The notes: generated by a model not told the origin, from the letters alone. A stretch of 12,270 nucleotides of DNA from an uncultured Elusimicrobium sp. (GCA_902787065.1 CADAFA010000021.1:1-12270); one strand, 5' to 3'. Positions 1 through 5,898 are shown, numbered from the stretch's first letter. A program made the numbers and translations.

Positions 1-37
1 TGAAATTGACAGTTTTTTGTTTTTTGCCGTCAAATTC

Positions 38-142
38 TTTTTGGTAAATTTTAGTTTTTCATCTCCTAGAGTACCGAGAGTCGCTTCGCTCCCGTTCTTC
101 TTGGTACTCGTCGTCAAAGAAAAACTAAAATTTCCTCAAAAA
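38..142. repeat. Long imperfect palindrome, copy A
   Basis: Nested inverted repeat. The outer arms AAATTTTAGTTTTTC (46-60) and GAAAAACTAAAATTT (119-133) pair perfectly over 15 bp and extend, across a small bulge, to TTTTTG (38-43) and CAAAAA (137-142). The inner arms GAGTACC (69-75) and GGTACTC (103-109) pair perfectly and can continue with G-U pairs as RNA. The loop carries TCGCTTCGCTCCCG. A second copy lies at 9652-9757. It lies downstream of the pilin-like gene, whose stop is at 189, and has no U-tract typical of a simple terminator. It could be a MITE-like or REP-like element or a structured RNA; no transposase is visible. Confidence 0.85.
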
Positions 143-188
143 TACTTGCTAGATTTGTGTGTGCAGTTTTGCTTTATTTAATTCAATA

Positions 189-704
189 TTAATAAGCGTA
201 CCAAGTGTAATTAGCAGTTTTATAAGAATACTGGGTTTTGCCTGTTTCTTGTTGACAGAGTTTATTAAGCATATCAGCAATATCAGTGTGAAATCCTGTA
301 CCATCGTATGCTATGCAGTAATAAGTATTGGAGTTAATATTTTCATTGTGGTTACTTTCATCAAGTACAATGTAATAATTTAATACTACTTTACCATTTC
401 TTCGTATTTGACCGCCGACATCGCCTCTCTTATTAGTTGTGTAATAATCTTCATCATCTTTATTTTTAACTTCTATGTCTAAATTTTGTAAGGTATAATA
501 AGGATACTCATTATTAAGAAGATAATATCTTTGCATTGCGTCGGCCAGTGCTTGAACATTAGATTTTACTTTTGCAAATTTACTTTTTAATACTGCCATT
601 CGATACTGCGGTAGAGCGATTGCCGCAAGTATACCAATAATTAAAACAACTACTAAAAGTTCCAACAAAGTAAAACCTTGCCTACTGTTTTTTATTTTCT
701 TCAT
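189..704 (-). CDS. Type IV pilin-like / pseudopilin protein
   Basis: Predicted fibre subunit of a type IV pilus or type II secretion pseudopilus, inserted in the inner membrane before assembly. The protein (171 aa) begins with a short basic leader MKKIKNSRQG, followed by the class III (prepilin peptidase) site G/FTLLE with the conserved Glu at mature position 5 and a hydrophobic helix (VVVLIIGILAAIALP) that anchors and polymerises the subunit. The C-terminal half has two cysteines (YYCIAYDG and NKLCQQ) that could form a disulfide loop as in PilE/PilA proteins. I chose the ATG at 704 because GGAGG sits 4 nt upstream and it gives a normal leader; an in-frame ATG at 728 adds eight residues and lacks a ribosome binding site. 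No assembly genes (ATPase, platform protein, peptidase) lie nearby, so this is an isolated subunit gene. Lone pilin-like genes are common in Elusimicrobium, as far as I recall. Pilus versus secretion role cannot be decided. Confidence 0.88.
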   Translation of the reverse strand: MKKIKNSRQGFTLLELLVVVLIIGILAAIALPQYRMAVLKSKFAKVKSNVQALADAMQRYYLLNNEYPYYTLQNLDIEVKNKDDEDYYTTNKRGDVGGQIRRNGKVVLNYYIVLDESNHNENINSNTYYCIAYDGTGFHTDIADMLNKLCQQETGKTQYSYKTANYTWYAY

Positions 705-784
705 AAAGCCTCCGAATTTGCCTGTCATGGTATTTTTAAATATTTGGGAATTTAAGCTCCCCGACGGGGAAATAAAGTTTTTGC

Positions 785-1978
785 CTAAATAAAATTAATA
801 TCCGCCACACTGCTCTGTTTTAATTCATTTTTGTAAGTGTAAATGGCATAACGTAAGGCATCAAGCAAGTGGTCGTTAAATTTTACCGGCTCTTCTAAAA
901 TATTGCCGTTTGCATCGCTTTTCCAGGAATAAGTTTGCAGTTCTTTGATTAGGTTTGTTGACGATTTTGTAACAAAAAAATTATCACTCTTAACGCTCAT
1001 TATCCCGTTTAAAACATTTTTTTGCGCAGGTTTTATGTTTAGGCCCGACGTTGCAATTTCGGCTATGCGGTTAGGTTCGGCTGCGTCTGCATAAATAGTT
1101 TTTGATTCTTGCCCGTTTAATAAAGTTTTTAGTTTTTCTGTTAATGCGGTATTTGTTAAACCGCTTTGATATAAAATTTCACTTGCGTAAAATTTACCGT
1201 CGTAAACCGCTACTTGCACCAAAGCCGTAGGGTTATTGAAACCGAAGTCTAAACCATAAAAAATATCACTTGGGTTTTGCGGAGCCTCATCAATTAAAGA
1301 CCAGTTTTTATAAATAATTTTTTCGCTTGCGCCCCATTCGCCGAGTGCGAAAACTTTGTAGGCATTTTCGTCATAATTTTTTAAAGAGAGCAAAGTGTTA
1401 ATATAACTTTTTTGTAAAAAATTATTATCTTTATATGTGCTTTTTATGACGGTAATATCTTTTTGCGTAAAAAGTTTTTTGTATATCCAACTGTTAATAT
1501 CCGTGGGGTTTAAAGTTAAAAAAATTTGGTTTTGTTTGCCGTTAATTATAGGTGCGCTTAGGCGGGTCAAGAGGACGGCATAATCTTGATAATTAAATTC
1601 AGTTGCTTCCTCAAGCCATATATAATTAAATTCGGAAGACTTTATTTTTTCCGGATCATCTAAAGAAAAAAATTGAAACATTGAGCGCCCCATTTTATAA
1701 GTGTTTTCCGTCTTATTTAAGCAGGCGGGGGCAAATAAATTATAATCTTTTAAGAGGTTTAGAATCAGGCGCATGGCAGTCATTTTTAAGGCGGGCATGG
1801 TTTTGCGCGTTACGGCAATTTGGCAAATTTCATTGACGGCTTTATAAATCAAAAGTTGTGCCATGGCATAACTTTTACCGCTGCGCGCGCCGCCAACATT
1901 TATAACGGTAGTTGTATTAGCTTTGAAAGTTCGTTTAAAAACTTTACTCACCTTGATAATCTTCGTTTTGCTCGTCAT
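785..1978 (-). CDS. Phage terminase large subunit (ATPase and nuclease)
   Basis: DNA-packaging motor subunit of tailed phages: an N-terminal ATPase pumps DNA into the prohead and a C-terminal RNase H-like nuclease cuts concatemers. Walker A is GGARSGKS (residues 29-36), Walker B with catalytic acids is YIWLEEA (119-125), and a coupling-type motif LTLNP is at 154-158. The nuclease shows the expected acidic positions: D244 in YGLDFGF, D298 in YADAAEPN, and D369/D373 in FNDHLLDALRY. At 397 aa it is near full length for the PBSX-type Terminase_3 family and no frameshift is seen. The start ATG overlaps the 3' end of the preceding small-subunit-like gene by 35 bp, so translation may be coupled; no clear ribosome binding site precedes it. 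No portal, capsid or tail gene follows, and the next gene is the pilin. It is either a prophage remnant or a retained (domesticated) enzyme. Confidence 0.9.
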   Translation of the reverse strand: MTSKTKIIKVSKVFKRTFKANTTTVINVGGARSGKSYAMAQLLIYKAVNEICQIAVTRKTMPALKMTAMRLILNLLKDYNLFAPACLNKTENTYKMGRSMFQFFSLDDPEKIKSSEFNYIWLEEATEFNYQDYAVLLTRLSAPIINGKQNQIFLTLNPTDINSWIYKKLFTQKDITVIKSTYKDNNFLQKSYINTLLSLKNYDENAYKVFALGEWGASEKIIYKNWSLIDEAPQNPSDIFYGLDFGFNNPTALVQVAVYDGKFYASEILYQSGLTNTALTEKLKTLLNGQESKTIYADAAEPNRIAEIATSGLNIKPAQKNVLNGIMSVKSDNFFVTKSSTNLIKELQTYSWKSDANGNILEEPVKFNDHLLDALRYAIYTYKNELKQSSVADINFI

Positions 1979-2354
1979 AAATAATTTTTGTGATTTGCGG
2001 CTCTTGCAAATCTTTAGAGGTATCTTTTTTGTTCTTATTGTATTTGTTCGGTAATCTGCTCATAAGGGAAAAGGACAAAACATTTGCCGCTTTTGCCTTT
2101 AAAGCGGTATCAACTAAAGCGATTTCAAGTTTTAAATTTATAATTTTATCAAATTGTTTTAAAAAGTTTTTATCGTCGAACAAAAAAGTAAAAAGTAAGT
2201 TTTTTGGGAGTGTGGAAATTTCTAAGGCTTCGGTTAAAGTTTCCGCTTCAAGTAAAGCAGATAAAAAATTTTGTTTTTCCTGCGCAAATTTATCTTTGGT
2301 GTTTGGGGTGGGGTTTCCCTTTTGCAAATTGTCAATATTAAAGAGGTAATCCAT
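1944..2354 (-). CDS. Probable phage terminase small subunit
   Basis: This 136-aa protein has no motif I can identify with certainty. Its layout fits helix-turn-helix terminase small subunits, which recognise the packaging start site and load the large subunit. Residues 30-70 (FLSALLEAETLTEALEIS..., then DDKNFLKQFD) resemble the family pattern of a helix, a short turn with EAL, a second helix, then 'D..F...FD'. Residues 84-105 (ALKAKAANVLSFSLMSRLPN) resemble the later 'A...L.F.LK...P..Y' segment. The C-terminal part (107-136) is charged and probably disordered. Position supports the call: it lies immediately upstream of, and overlaps by 35 bp, the large subunit gene. The ATG at 2354 lacks a clear ribosome binding site; the AT-rich stretch just upstream could hold a -10 box very close to the start. 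It could instead be an unrelated small protein. Confidence 0.6.
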   Translation of the reverse strand: MDYLFNIDNLQKGNPTPNTKDKFAQEKQNFLSALLEAETLTEALEISTLPKNLLFTFLFDDKNFLKQFDKIINLKLEIALVDTALKAKAANVLSFSLMSRLPNKYNKNKKDTSKDLQEPQITKIIYDEQNEDYQGE

Positions 2355-2416
2355 AAATGATATAATGAATTTTAATGACGGAAATCCCTCTATAAATATA
2401 GCAAATAAAAAAGTTA

Positions 2417-2445
2417 TTTACAACAGGCTTTTTTTGTTATATAAT
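2417..2445 (+). promoter_or_regulatory. Sigma70-type promoter of tRNA-Asn
   Basis: -35 box TTTACA (2417-2422), a 17-nt spacer, and a perfect -10 box TATAAT (2440-2445). The mature tRNA begins 11 nt after the -10 box, leaving a 5' leader of only a few bases. Confidence 0.85.
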
Positions 2446-2455
2446 ATATGTAGAT

Positions 2456-2530
2456 TCCTCGGTAGCTCAATGGTGGAGCGATCGGCTGTTAACCGATAGG
2501 TTACAGGTTCGAGTCCTGTCCGAGGAGCCA
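2456..2530 (+). tRNA. tRNA-Asn (anticodon GUU), CCA encoded
   Basis: A complete 75-nt cloverleaf. The acceptor stem TCCTCGG pairs with CCGAGGA over all 7 bp, followed by discriminator G and an encoded CCA at 2528-2530. The anticodon stem ATCGG/CCGAT encloses the loop CTGTTAA, with anticodon GTT at 2488-2490. The T-arm ACAGG-TTCGAGT-CCTGT is canonical. A strong promoter precedes it and a very long hairpin terminator starts at its last bases. Confidence 0.97.
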
Positions 2531-2568
2531 TTTAAAAACCCCCAACTTTCGTTGGGGGTTTTTAAATG
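2525..2568 (+). terminator. Rho-independent terminator of tRNA-Asn, fused to the tRNA 3' end
   Basis: The core stem AACCCCCAAC/GTTGGGGGTT closes a TTTC loop (2547-2550) and is followed by a T-run. The inverted repeat is perfect for 22 bp: the left arm begins with GAGCCA, which is the last base of the acceptor stem, the discriminator and the CCA of the tRNA, and the right arm ends with TGGCTC (to about 2572). The hairpin therefore engulfs the mature tRNA 3' terminus. Confidence 0.9.
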
Positions 2569-2589
2569 GCTCTTGGAGGAAGTAAACTG
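2551..2589 (+). repeat. 39-bp direct repeat, copy 1
   Basis: Identical to 2722-2760 (39/39 by eye). It comprises the right half of the tRNA-Asn terminator, TGGCTC, and the left arm of the element hairpin, ending in GTAAACTG. Copies are 171 bp apart. Confidence 0.95.
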
Positions 2590-2721
2590 CTTTACTTCCG
2601 TCAGGACTCGAAGCCCGGAGCGATGTTTTTGTTTGAGCAAAGCGAAAGGCAAAAACCGCGAGGGCGGGGCTGGAGGAAAATTTCGTAAGAAATTTTACCG
2701 TAAGCCGAGACTTGTCCGAAA
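2573..2721 (+). repeat. tRNA-tail hairpin element, unit 1 (after tRNA-Asn)
   Basis: In order: hairpin GGAAGTAAA-CTGC-TTTACTTCC (2578-2599); CAGGACTCGAA (2602-2612), the exact reverse complement of tRNA-Asn T-arm bases 2508-2518; a 21-bp block beginning GGAGCGATG (2617-2637) identical to one beside tRNA-Ser; GCGAAAGGCAAAAA then CGCGAG; hairpin AAAATTTC-GTAA-GAAATTTT (about 2678-2697); and GCCGAGACTTGTCCGA (from about 2704), which resembles the tRNA 3' end in sense orientation. No ORF here is credible. The unit has the same plan as 10583-10712 near tRNA-Ser. Confidence 0.8.
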
Positions 2722-2760
2722 GTTGGGGGTTTTTAAATGGCTCTTGGAGGAAGTAAACTG
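2722..2760 (+). repeat. 39-bp direct repeat, copy 2
   Basis: Second copy of 2551-2589, starting a partial second unit of the tRNA-tail element. Here the hairpin arms GGAGGAAGTAAA and TTTACTTCCTCC (about 2745-2792) are separated by an additional GC-rich insert containing GGGCACAGCGCCC, so the CTGC loop is expanded into a second hairpin. Confidence 0.95.
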
Positions 2761-2830
2761 TGAGGGCACAGCGCCCCGCTGCTTTACTTCCTCCAGGAGT
2801 CAAAGGATAAAAATAGTATACTTTTGTAGA

Positions 2831-2852
2831 CTCCTCGGACAGGACTCTAACC
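2831..2852 (-). repeat. Inverted near-copy of the tRNA-Asn 3' end
   Basis: The reverse complement of this 22-bp segment matches tRNA-Asn 2506-2527 (T-arm plus acceptor 3' strand) at 21 of 22 positions; the single difference changes TTCGAG to TTAGAG. It ends exactly at the pdxA stop codon (TAG, read on the minus strand at 2854-2852). It forms the far boundary of the element-rich region 2531-2851, which contains no gene. Confidence 0.92.
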
Positions 2853-3742
2853 TATTTATAATTTACTGCAAACTTTATGGCTGCGAGCATACTGCTATAA
2901 TCAGCAATATTTTTGCCGGCTATATCAAAAGCAGTGCCATGTACGGGGGAAACTCGCAAAAATTTTAGGCCGTAAGTAATGTGCACTGCAGGAACTTTTG
3001 CCGTCAACTTTAAAGGCAACAAAGCAGCATCATGATAAAGGCAAAATACCCCGTCAAATTTGCCGGACAGATGCTTTTGCCAAGCATTGTCAATAGGAAG
3101 GGGGCCAAAAATATTTAAACCATGCTTTTGTAAATTTTTAACAAGCGGTATAAGCAAGTTTATTTCTTCTTTGCCGATTTTCCCACCGTCCCCGGCATGC
3201 GGATTTAAAGCGGTAAGCACGATTTTTTTATTACGTAAGAATTTAGAAAATAATTTTATTTTTGCCTCAAGTTTTTCTTTTGTTAAATGTTTCGAAACAT
3301 CTTTTAAAGCTAAATGTTCCGTTGCTAAAGAAGTACAAATTTTACCGGCTTTGAAAGCCATTAAAACTTCTTTACCAACCGCAGCATAATATTTTAAAAC
3401 TTCGGTATGGCCGGTAAATTTTATACCTATTTTTGCCCAAGCCTCTTTTGAAATAGGTGCAGTTATAAGACTGGCATTGTTATCCTTTAAACAAATTTTG
3501 ATACCTTCTTTTAAGGCTTTAAAAGAAATATCTGCGCCGTATTTTGACGGGCCATATTTTTGCGGGCGCGCGTATTTGCTTTTTATTTGAATGAAATTGT
3601 CAAAATTACTGAAACCATCAGCTCTATCTCCGACTAAGGTAAGGTAGGTATTTTTCGGTTTTTTAAATACCTTTAAAGCTTTTCTTGTTACTTCCGGGCC
3701 GATGCCTAGCGGGTCCCCTAAAGTGATAATTAAATGTTTCAT
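2852..3742 (-). CDS. pdxA: 4-hydroxythreonine-4-phosphate dehydrogenase
   Basis: Cytoplasmic NAD-dependent enzyme of the DXP-dependent vitamin B6 pathway; it oxidises 4-phosphohydroxy-L-threonine to the amino-ketone that PdxJ condenses with deoxyxylulose phosphate. The N-terminal GDPLGIGPE (9-17) is the family signature. Substrate motif GHTE is at 111-114. The three metal-binding histidines of E. coli PdxA (H166, H211, H266) correspond to H143 (TEH), H182 (LNPHAGDGG) and H237 (YHD); LPLK and HGTAFDIAGK follow. At 296 aa it is shorter than E. coli PdxA (329 aa), mostly in the first half, but all core motifs remain. The start must lie before GDP, so the ATG at 3742 is firm. It has no ribosome binding site and sits 13 nt after a terminator hairpin. 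It follows a SurA-like gene, as in E. coli surA-pdxA. A PdxA2-type relative acting on another phosphorylated substrate is possible. Confidence 0.93.
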   Translation of the reverse strand: MKHLIITLGDPLGIGPEVTRKALKVFKKPKNTYLTLVGDRADGFSNFDNFIQIKSKYARPQKYGPSKYGADISFKALKEGIKICLKDNNASLITAPISKEAWAKIGIKFTGHTEVLKYYAAVGKEVLMAFKAGKICTSLATEHLALKDVSKHLTKEKLEAKIKLFSKFLRNKKIVLTALNPHAGDGGKIGKEEINLLIPLVKNLQKHGLNIFGPLPIDNAWQKHLSGKFDGVFCLYHDAALLPLKLTAKVPAVHITYGLKFLRVSPVHGTAFDIAGKNIADYSSMLAAIKFAVNYK

Positions 3743-3748
3743 ATTTTT

Positions 3749-3754
3749 TAGATA
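3749..3754 (-). promoter_or_regulatory. Possible -10 box for a leaderless pdxA mRNA
   Basis: TATCTA on the minus strand ends 6 nt before the pdxA ATG, so transcription could begin at the start codon itself. No good -35 box is visible, because that position falls in the terminator hairpin. Weak call. Confidence 0.3.
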
Positions 3755-3755
3755 A

Positions 3756-3784
3756 AAAAAGCGCGCCTAAATAGCGCGCTTTTT
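3756..3784. terminator. Bidirectional Rho-independent terminator between the SurA-like gene and pdxA
   Basis: Perfect 11-bp stem AAAAAGCGCGC / GCGCGCTTTTT with a 7-nt loop CTAAATA. T-runs flank it on both strands (seven T on the minus strand). It lies 4 nt past the SurA-like stop codon and 13 nt before pdxA, so it should end the upstream transcript and either separate or attenuate pdxA. Confidence 0.9.
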
Positions 3785-3787
3785 AAA

Positions 3788-4924
3788 TTATTTTGCTTCG
3801 GTTTTTGTAGCTTCTTTTTCAGGCTCATTAAACTTAACCATTACTTTAATTTTTGATTTATCTTTTAAAGTGTTTAAATAAGAATTCATTTCTTCCTGCA
3901 TTTTAATGGCTGCTAAATATTGGCCCATATCCGGCGCAACTTGTTCAAAAGTAAAATCGCGTTTTGCTTTCTTTTCCTGAACTTTGATGACATAATAGCC
4001 GTTGTCGGTTTTAATCGGGTCACTTACATCGCCGACATTAACCGCAAAAATCTTTTCATCAAAGTCTTTGGGCATAACGCCTTTGATTAAAATCATTTCA
4101 CCGCCTGTTTGAAGGGGGGATTTGTCATCAGAATATTGTTCAATAAGTTCCGGCATAGTTTGTTTTCCTTTTTTAACTTCTTTTTTAATTTTTTTAGCTA
4201 ACTTTTCTTTAGCAGAGATTTCTGCCGGGGTATTATTTTCAAACTTAACAAAGATGGGTGAAATCCTTATTTGTTCCGCAGTAAGCTGGTTTAATTTGGC
4301 AGCTAAAGGAACAGCCTGTTCCAATCTGTTTTTGGGCAAAGCTTTCACCTTTTCTTCTTCACCGGACATTATTAAAATCACATCATCATAAAGGGCTTTA
4401 ACTTGTTCTTTTGTCGGAGGTGTAACTTTACTGTTTACCACATTGTCAATGAGTTTTCTAACGGAAATTTGGTCTTTAATTTTTGTTTCAAATTGCTGGT
4501 AAGTTAAACCTTCTTTTTGAAGTTCTGCATTAAAAGCGACATCAATTTGTTTTTGGTCCGTAATTCTTTGGCCGGTTAAAGGGTCAATTGAGAAGCGGCC
4601 TTTAATTTCATTAATACCATCGGCTACTTCACTGTCTTTAACTTTAATACCTTCTTTTTTTGCATTTTGTGTTAAAAGGGTTTCGGTAATAAGTTCATTT
4701 AAAACTTCTTGTTTTATCGCATTTACATTTTGTGGGTTTTGCAAAACCTGCGGATTTCTTGCTTTATAACTTTCAAGAACTGCGTTTAACATTTTGTTAT
4801 ATTGGGAACTTGAAATTGCTTGCCCGTTTACTGTTGCTACATTAGAATCTACAACCTTGGCATTTGCTAAAGTCGCCCCAATTAACAAAACTGCCGGGAT
4901 AAAGAATAGTTTATTTATGTGCAT
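3788..4924 (-). CDS. SurA-like periplasmic chaperone / peptidyl-prolyl isomerase
   Basis: Periplasmic foldase that probably escorts outer-membrane or secreted proteins and isomerises X-Pro bonds. A Sec signal peptide (HINKLFF then a hydrophobic core) ends in ANA, with likely cleavage after residue 22. Residues 24-175 form the helical SurA_N-type chaperone region (VATVNGQAISSSQYNKML..., LITETLLTQNAKKEGI, VTPPTKEQVKALYDD). Residues about 216-317 are one parvulin (PpiC) domain: IRISPIFVKF, ELIEQYSDDKSPLQTGGEM, FDEKIFAVNVGDVSDPIKTDNGYYVIKV. The C-terminus is a charged tail rich in Lys and Glu. There is one PPIase domain where E. coli SurA has two. The ATG at 4924 has a strong AGGAGGAG ribosome binding site and lies inside the end of the upstream PpiC lipoprotein gene (14-bp overlap), so the two are co-translated. 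It could equally be called a PrsA/PpiD-type foldase. Confidence 0.88.
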   Translation of the reverse strand: MHINKLFFIPAVLLIGATLANAKVVDSNVATVNGQAISSSQYNKMLNAVLESYKARNPQVLQNPQNVNAIKQEVLNELITETLLTQNAKKEGIKVKDSEVADGINEIKGRFSIDPLTGQRITDQKQIDVAFNAELQKEGLTYQQFETKIKDQISVRKLIDNVVNSKVTPPTKEQVKALYDDVILIMSGEEEKVKALPKNRLEQAVPLAAKLNQLTAEQIRISPIFVKFENNTPAEISAKEKLAKKIKKEVKKGKQTMPELIEQYSDDKSPLQTGGEMILIKGVMPKDFDEKIFAVNVGDVSDPIKTDNGYYVIKVQEKKAKRDFTFEQVAPDMGQYLAAIKMQEEMNSYLNTLKDKSKIKVMVKFNEPEKEATKTEAK

Positions 4925-5780
4925 TTGTCTCCTCCTTTACTACACTTATATTATACTTTTTATTTAAAGAGTTTAGGTAAGTATCCAATTTTTGGTTTTC
5001 TATAATCATTTTGATTCTGTCCTTGGCTTCATTATAAGTCAAACGCTTTTCTGCGGTTTTCATAAAGATATGATTGCCTTGGGCGGTAGTTATAAAACCT
5101 TGTACTTCCATTAATTTTGAATTTGCCGCCGGAACTTCAATTTGCGGTAAATATTCACCGGGGATAAAGGGGGGCATATCACCGCCGCTTTTTTTGGCTA
5201 AAGGTTCATCTGAAAACTGCCTTGCAAAATCAGCAAATTTTGAAACAGAACGCACATTGCGCATCTGTTTCATAACATCAGCGGCTTTTTGGGAGTCTGA
5301 AATAATAAATTGTTTAATTGTTATTTCATAAGGATATTTTTTATAGTAGGCTTTTATTTCCTCTTCACTTACACCGAGGGTACCGTCTTTGGACAAAGTT
5401 TCAAGTAAATCGCGCCTTAAAGCGAAATTTTTGGCTGTTTCAAGCGCGTTTTTTTGGGCTTCTTCAAGGGCGGCTATTTCCGCTCGATATTCCGGGGTTG
5501 AATCAATGCCGCGGTTTTTTGCATCTACCAAAAGTAATTTTTCACTGATTAAAAAAGAGAGGAAATTTGCCCTCCCGCTTTTTGTAGTGACGAATTTTTT
5601 AAAACTATCGTTTAAATTATTTGCGGCTTTGTCAAAATCTTCTTGTGTTATAGGTTGATTGTCAACATAAGCCAAGACCGGTGAATCAGTGTAAACCAAC
5701 GGTTCTTGGGTAGGATTCTCTTGTTTTGGCGTACAGGCCGCGCAAGATAAAATTAGAGCTAAAAATAATATCTTCTTCAT
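4911..5780 (-). CDS. PpiC-type (PrsA-like) peptidyl-prolyl isomerase lipoprotein
   Basis: Membrane-anchored parvulin foldase of the cell envelope. The N-terminus MKKILFLALILSCAAC is a lipoprotein signal peptide with two candidate lipidated cysteines, C13 (ILSC) and C16 (CAAC). A SurA_N-like helical segment (LAYVDNQPITQEDF, LISEKLLLVDAKNRGI) occupies residues 35-145. A parvulin domain lies at 150-243 (EITIKQFIISDSQKAAD, FADFARQFSDEPLAKKSGGDM, VQGFITTAQGNHIFM). A C-terminal helix follows. Length (289 aa) is typical of PrsA-like lipoproteins. It overlaps the SurA-like gene by 14 bp, forming a two-foldase operon; the two proteins share domain order, suggesting an old duplication with different anchoring. 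There is no ribosome binding site before the ATG. An extended -10 (TGCTAAAAT) ends 6 nt upstream, suggesting a leaderless message. Confidence 0.88.
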   Translation of the reverse strand: MKKILFLALILSCAACTPKQENPTQEPLVYTDSPVLAYVDNQPITQEDFDKAANNLNDSFKKFVTTKSGRANFLSFLISEKLLLVDAKNRGIDSTPEYRAEIAALEEAQKNALETAKNFALRRDLLETLSKDGTLGVSEEEIKAYYKKYPYEITIKQFIISDSQKAADVMKQMRNVRSVSKFADFARQFSDEPLAKKSGGDMPPFIPGEYLPQIEVPAANSKLMEVQGFITTAQGNHIFMKTAEKRLTYNEAKDRIKMIIENQKLDTYLNSLNKKYNISVVKEETNAHK

Positions 5781-5786
5781 ATATAC

Positions 5787-5795
5787 ATTTTAGCA
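5787..5795 (-). promoter_or_regulatory. Extended -10 promoter element before the PpiC lipoprotein gene
   Basis: On the minus strand, TGC TAAAAT fits an extended -10 (TGn plus hexamer). It ends 6 nt before the ATG at 5780, placing the start of transcription at or next to the start codon. No convincing -35 box is seen, as is allowed for extended -10 promoters. Confidence 0.5.
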
Positions 5796-5898
5796 AATAT
5801 CGAAGGATTTTAGTTATTATTAAATTACTATTGATATTTTATGTACACTGCAAGGATTTATAAATTATCTTCTTAATTAAATAAATTTTGAATAAATA

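Noticed and set aside
729..784. Terminator after the terminase genes (CCCCGTCGGGG on the minus strand)
   Set aside because: The stem is short and not followed by a T-run, so it is not a convincing intrinsic terminator.
1990..2349. Plus-strand 119-codon open frame opposite the terminase small subunit
   Set aside because: Shadow of the AT-rich coding strand; Lys- and Phe-rich with no motif or start signal.
2456..2852. tRNA-Asn as a phage attachment site with attL/attR
   Set aside because: The second tRNA 3' copy is inverted, not direct, no integrase is visible, and the terminase genes lie on the other (5') side of the tRNA.
2467..2968. Several open frames across tRNA-Asn and the element, on both strands
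   Set aside because: They translate tRNA sequence (for example the QDSNL and RTRTCN strings typical of read-through of tRNA T-arms) and hairpin repeats; they have no ribosome binding site and no protein-like character.
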